NCBI RefSeq assembly: GCF_012221945.1
Contig: NZ_CP032549.1
Coordinates: 1,612,001-1,676,000 of the forward strand
Reading direction: 5' to 3'
Length of the DNA: 64,000 nucleotides
Origin: Glutamicibacter mishrai
Lineage (GTDB): Bacteria > Actinomycetota > Actinomycetes > Actinomycetales > Micrococcaceae
Shown: positions 61,684 through 64,000 of the stretch, in pieces
How positions within the stretch are numbered: the first letter of the stretch is position 1
Layout of the letters: each line of letters opens with the position of its first letter
The notes under the pieces: generated by a model
What the model saw: the letters and a program-made list of their open reading frames with translations, nothing else
What the model was told of the DNA's origin: nothing
The model's database searches: none
Program-made: the position numbers and the translations under genes

Positions 61684-63726
61684 ATGCAACACCACCGCTG
61701 GTTGCGAACCCCCGCTTCAAAGCAACCACGCCTATCATTCGGCGCCGACTACAACCCCGAGCAGTGGCCCCGCGAGGTCTGGGATGAAGATGTCGCACTC
61801 ATGAAGCAGGCAGGGGTGGATGTCGTCAGCGTCGCCATATTCTCGTGGGCGAAGCTACAACCAACGGAAAACAGCTGGGACTTCGCCTGGCTAGACGAAG
61901 TGATCGACCTGCTCCACACCAATGGAATCGGCGTAGATCTGGCCACTGCCACCGCATCCCCTCCAGCGTGGTTGAGCATGAAGCACCCAGAAATCCTGCC
62001 CGTGACCAGTGAAGGCAACACCCTGTGGCAAGGTGGACGTCAGCATTGGCGTCCGACCAGCCCGGTCTTTGGCAAATACTCCCTGGCCCTGGTGGAAAAG
62101 CTGGCCGAACGCTACAAGGACCACCCGGCGATAGTTGCGTGGCATGTAAATAACGAGCTGGGCTGCCACAACGCCTACGATTATTCCGATGACGCTGCCG
62201 CAGCCTTCCGCATCTGGCTCTCGGAACGCTACGGCACTATCGAAGCGCTGAATCATGCCTGGGGTACAGCGTTCTGGGCGCAGCGATACGGCAGCTTTGA
62301 GCACATCCTTCCACCAAGACAAGCCGCCGCCTTCCCGAATCCCACTCAGCAGCTGGACTTCTCGCGCTTCTGTTCGGATGCACTCAAAGATTATCTGGTG
62401 GCCGAACGCGAAGTACTGCGCCGCATCACTCCGGATATCCCGGTGACCACCAACTTCATGATCATGGGCGAAACCGGATTTGCTGACTACTCCGACTGGG
62501 CTCAGGAAGTGGACTTTGTTTCCAATGACCACTACCGCCAACCCATTGAACGCTCACGTGATGAACTAGGGTTCTCGGCGGCACTGACCTCCGGGGTAGC
62601 GCACGGCGAACCCTGGTTCTTGATGGAGCACTCAACCAGCGCGGTGAACTGGCAGCCGATCAACCGGCCGAAGGCGCCTGGAGAGCTGACTCGTGATTCC
62701 CTGACCCATGTTGCCCATGGTGCCGACGCGGTCTGCTATTTCCAGTGGCGGCAGTCGGCCGCCGGTGCCGAGAAGTTCCATTCGGCCATGGTTCCGCATG
62801 CCGGCCCTGACTCTCGGGTCTTCCGCGACGTGGTGAGCCTCGGTGAACGACTTGGTCAGCTGTCTCCAGTGTCCGGCAGCCACCGGGCACCATCACGGGT
62901 GGCGATCCTTTTTGACTGGCATTCATGGTGGGGCAGTGAGTTGGATTCGCACCCGACCGACCAGCTGCGCTACCGCGATGAGGCGTTCGCCTGGTGGTGC
63001 GCGCTGATCGACGTGGGGGTCCGTGCCGATGTGGTGCCGGTCAGCCATGACTTCTCCGGGTACGACATGGTCATCACACCTGTGTTGTATTCGGTGCCGC
63101 GACCTTTGGCGCAGCGTTTGGATGACTACGCTCAGGGCGGTGGGCATCTGATCACCACCTACTTCTCAGGCATCGTTGACGAGAACGACCATGCCTGGCT
63201 CGGTGGTTACCCGGGCGCGCTGCGTGAAGTACTGGGCATCCGCGTTGAGGAGTTCCGCCCTCTGCACCACGGCGAAACCGTGTCATTGGGATCCGTCCCC
63301 GGGCGCGGCGAACTGTGGAGCGAGATTGTTGATATCGCCTCAGAGAACGTGAGCATTGTGGCGAGTTTTGAGCAAGATGAGGAACTTGGCGGACTGCCTG
63401 CGGTGACCCGGCGTGCCCTGAAATCTGGCAGCGCCAGTTATGTCGCAACTTGTCTGGATTCTGAAGCTCGCAGCGTAGTGCTGCAGAAGCTACTGAACGC
63501 TGCGGGTATCGGATCCGAACTTCCTGAGGCGCTACGCGGGCAGGTGGAGTTAGCCGTTCGCCGTGGTGAAAACTCGGACTTTGCCTTCCTGATCAACCGG
63601 ACCAATACCGAGTTGAGTTTGGAAGGTTTTGCCGGGCAGGTCATCGGCGGCCCCGATGCTCCGGGCACCAGAGGCATCCTAGATGGCCGTGCGGTGGCCG
63701 TCTTTGAAATCGAGCACCAGAACTAA
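61684..63726 (+). CDS. GH42 beta-galactosidase
   Basis: 680 residues, no signal peptide, so it hydrolyses beta-galactosides inside the cell. N-terminal GH42 barrel begins with FGADYNPEQWPREVW near 20; acid/base Glu near 157 in HVNNELGCHN and nucleophile Glu near 314 in FLMEHSTSAVNWQ. The trimerisation domain (about 395-600) and C-terminal beta domain follow. The ATG at 61684 has AGGAG eight bases upstream. Galactose released would feed galM-T-K (16-19 kb) and GalE next door; glucose would feed the ROK kinase. Confidence 0.95.
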   Translation: MQHHRWLRTPASKQPRLSFGADYNPEQWPREVWDEDVALMKQAGVDVVSVAIFSWAKLQPTENSWDFAWLDEVIDLLHTNGIGVDLATATASPPAWLSMKHPEILPVTSEGNTLWQGGRQHWRPTSPVFGKYSLALVEKLAERYKDHPAIVAWHVNNELGCHNAYDYSDDAAAAFRIWLSERYGTIEALNHAWGTAFWAQRYGSFEHILPPRQAAAFPNPTQQLDFSRFCSDALKDYLVAEREVLRRITPDIPVTTNFMIMGETGFADYSDWAQEVDFVSNDHYRQPIERSRDELGFSAALTSGVAHGEPWFLMEHSTSAVNWQPINRPKAPGELTRDSLTHVAHGADAVCYFQWRQSAAGAEKFHSAMVPHAGPDSRVFRDVVSLGERLGQLSPVSGSHRAPSRVAILFDWHSWWGSELDSHPTDQLRYRDEAFAWWCALIDVGVRADVVPVSHDFSGYDMVITPVLYSVPRPLAQRLDDYAQGGGHLITTYFSGIVDENDHAWLGGYPGALREVLGIRVEEFRPLHHGETVSLGSVPGRGELWSEIVDIASENVSIVASFEQDEELGGLPAVTRRALKSGSASYVATCLDSEARSVVLQKLLNAAGIGSELPEALRGQVELAVRRGENSDFAFLINRTNTELSLEGFAGQVIGGPDAPGTRGILDGRAVAVFEIEHQN

Positions 63727-63738
63727 TTGCAGATAGTA

Positions 63739-63786
63739 ACGAATAAGGCGAGGCGCCTCGCAGATGGAGGGCCTCGCCTTATTCGT
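63739..63786. terminator. Terminator between galactosidase and galE
   Basis: 16-bp perfect stem (63739-63754 with 63771-63786) and a 16-base loop, between convergent genes. Confidence 0.75.
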
Positions 63787-63802
63787 GCAATGACTACGGA
63801 AA

Positions 63803-64000
63803 TTAGACTCGCGACTGGGAAGCGCGGTAGGCGCTGTCCACCATCTCTTCGAGAGTATGGCGCATCTGCCACCCCAAGTCACGAGCCGCCAGCTGTCCGT
63901 CGGCCACAATTCGTGCCGGATCGCCTGGGCGGCGTGCTTCTTGGATCGCGGTGAACGGGACACCGGTCACCTTGGCCACCGCGTCCATGATTTCCCGCAC
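63803..64000 (-). CDS. galE: UDP-glucose 4-epimerase, C-terminal part, cut by window edge
   Basis: Only the last 65 codons are inside the window. EARRPGDPARIVADGQLAARDLGW is the typical GalE C-terminal segment (shown in part: RRPGDPARIVAD), followed by TLEEMVDSAYR. The N-terminal NAD-binding domain lies beyond the right edge. GalE interconverts UDP-galactose and UDP-glucose and completes the Leloir pathway with galM-T-K. A related NDP-sugar epimerase is a small alternative. Confidence 0.85.
   Translation of the reverse strand: MREIMDAVAKVTGVPFTAIQEARRPGDPARIVADGQLAARDLGWQMRHTLEEMVDSAYRASQSRV

Noticed and set aside
1..64000. tRNA or rRNA genes, CRISPR arrays, insertion sequences, prophage genes
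   Set aside because: I looked for tRNA-like cloverleafs, repeat-spacer patterns, transposase motifs and phage structural genes while reading and found none. Small RNAs without a strong terminator would be missed by eye.

Overview
The window is about 60% G+C with dense bacterial coding. Gene content points to an actinobacterium of the Micrococcaceae (Arthrobacter/Glutamicibacter-like): a corynebacterial-style inositol operon, Crp/GlxR-like sites, GTG starts, and many LacI-family regulators each sitting next to a short catabolic operon. The genus is inferred from style and neighbourhood, not from a marker gene. No rRNA, tRNA, CRISPR array or insertion sequence was seen.

Region 1 (1-15.9 kb) is ordinary accessory metabolism. 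It holds malate synthase (cut by the left edge) divergent from an IclR regulator, an MFS carrier and an ABC exporter with an altered switch residue. A DctA-type dicarboxylate symporter follows, then a TetR regulator divergent from an aldo-keto reductase and a nitrilase-family amidase. A DMT carrier lies back to back with an XRE-cupin regulator, followed by a Gfo/Idh/MocA oxidoreductase, an alpha/beta hydrolase and an unusual condensation-fold/GNAT fusion.

Region 2 (16-30.3 kb) handles galactose and arabinose: galM-galT-galK, a ChvE-GguA-GguB sugar importer, araB-araD-araA, an AraR-like LacI repressor and a sugar porter. The same operator (ATGTTAGCGCTAACAT) precedes both the importer operon and araBDA, so uptake and breakdown form one regulon.

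Region 3 (30.6-52.4 kb) is an inositol island. It holds an inositol-type ABC importer (binding protein, permease, ATPase), a dehydrogenase with its LacI regulator, a GntR regulator followed by iolB, and a LacI-controlled dehydrogenase/isomerase pair. A second sugar porter (paralogue of the one in region 2) follows, then the main minus-strand operon iolC - aldolase - iolD - iolA - iolE - iolG - iolH - TIM barrel. TTTGTCCTGACAAA-like sites, resembling the known IolR motif of Corynebacterium glutamicum, occur at the inositol promoters together with three Crp-like sites.

Region 4 (52.6-64 kb) starts with a lone AAA/DUF4143 ATPase behind an exact 23-bp-period repeat array. A LacI-Gfo-TIM barrel cassette of unknown substrate, a RutE-like nitroreductase, an MFS carrier, a ROK sugar kinase and a LacI regulator follow. 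The window closes with a GH42 beta-galactosidase and the C-terminal end of galE (cut by the right edge).

From about 16 kb to the end almost every gene serves sugar or polyol uptake and breakdown. Five LacI regulators each sit beside a perfect palindrome with a central CG step, and their recognition helices group the same way as their operators do.
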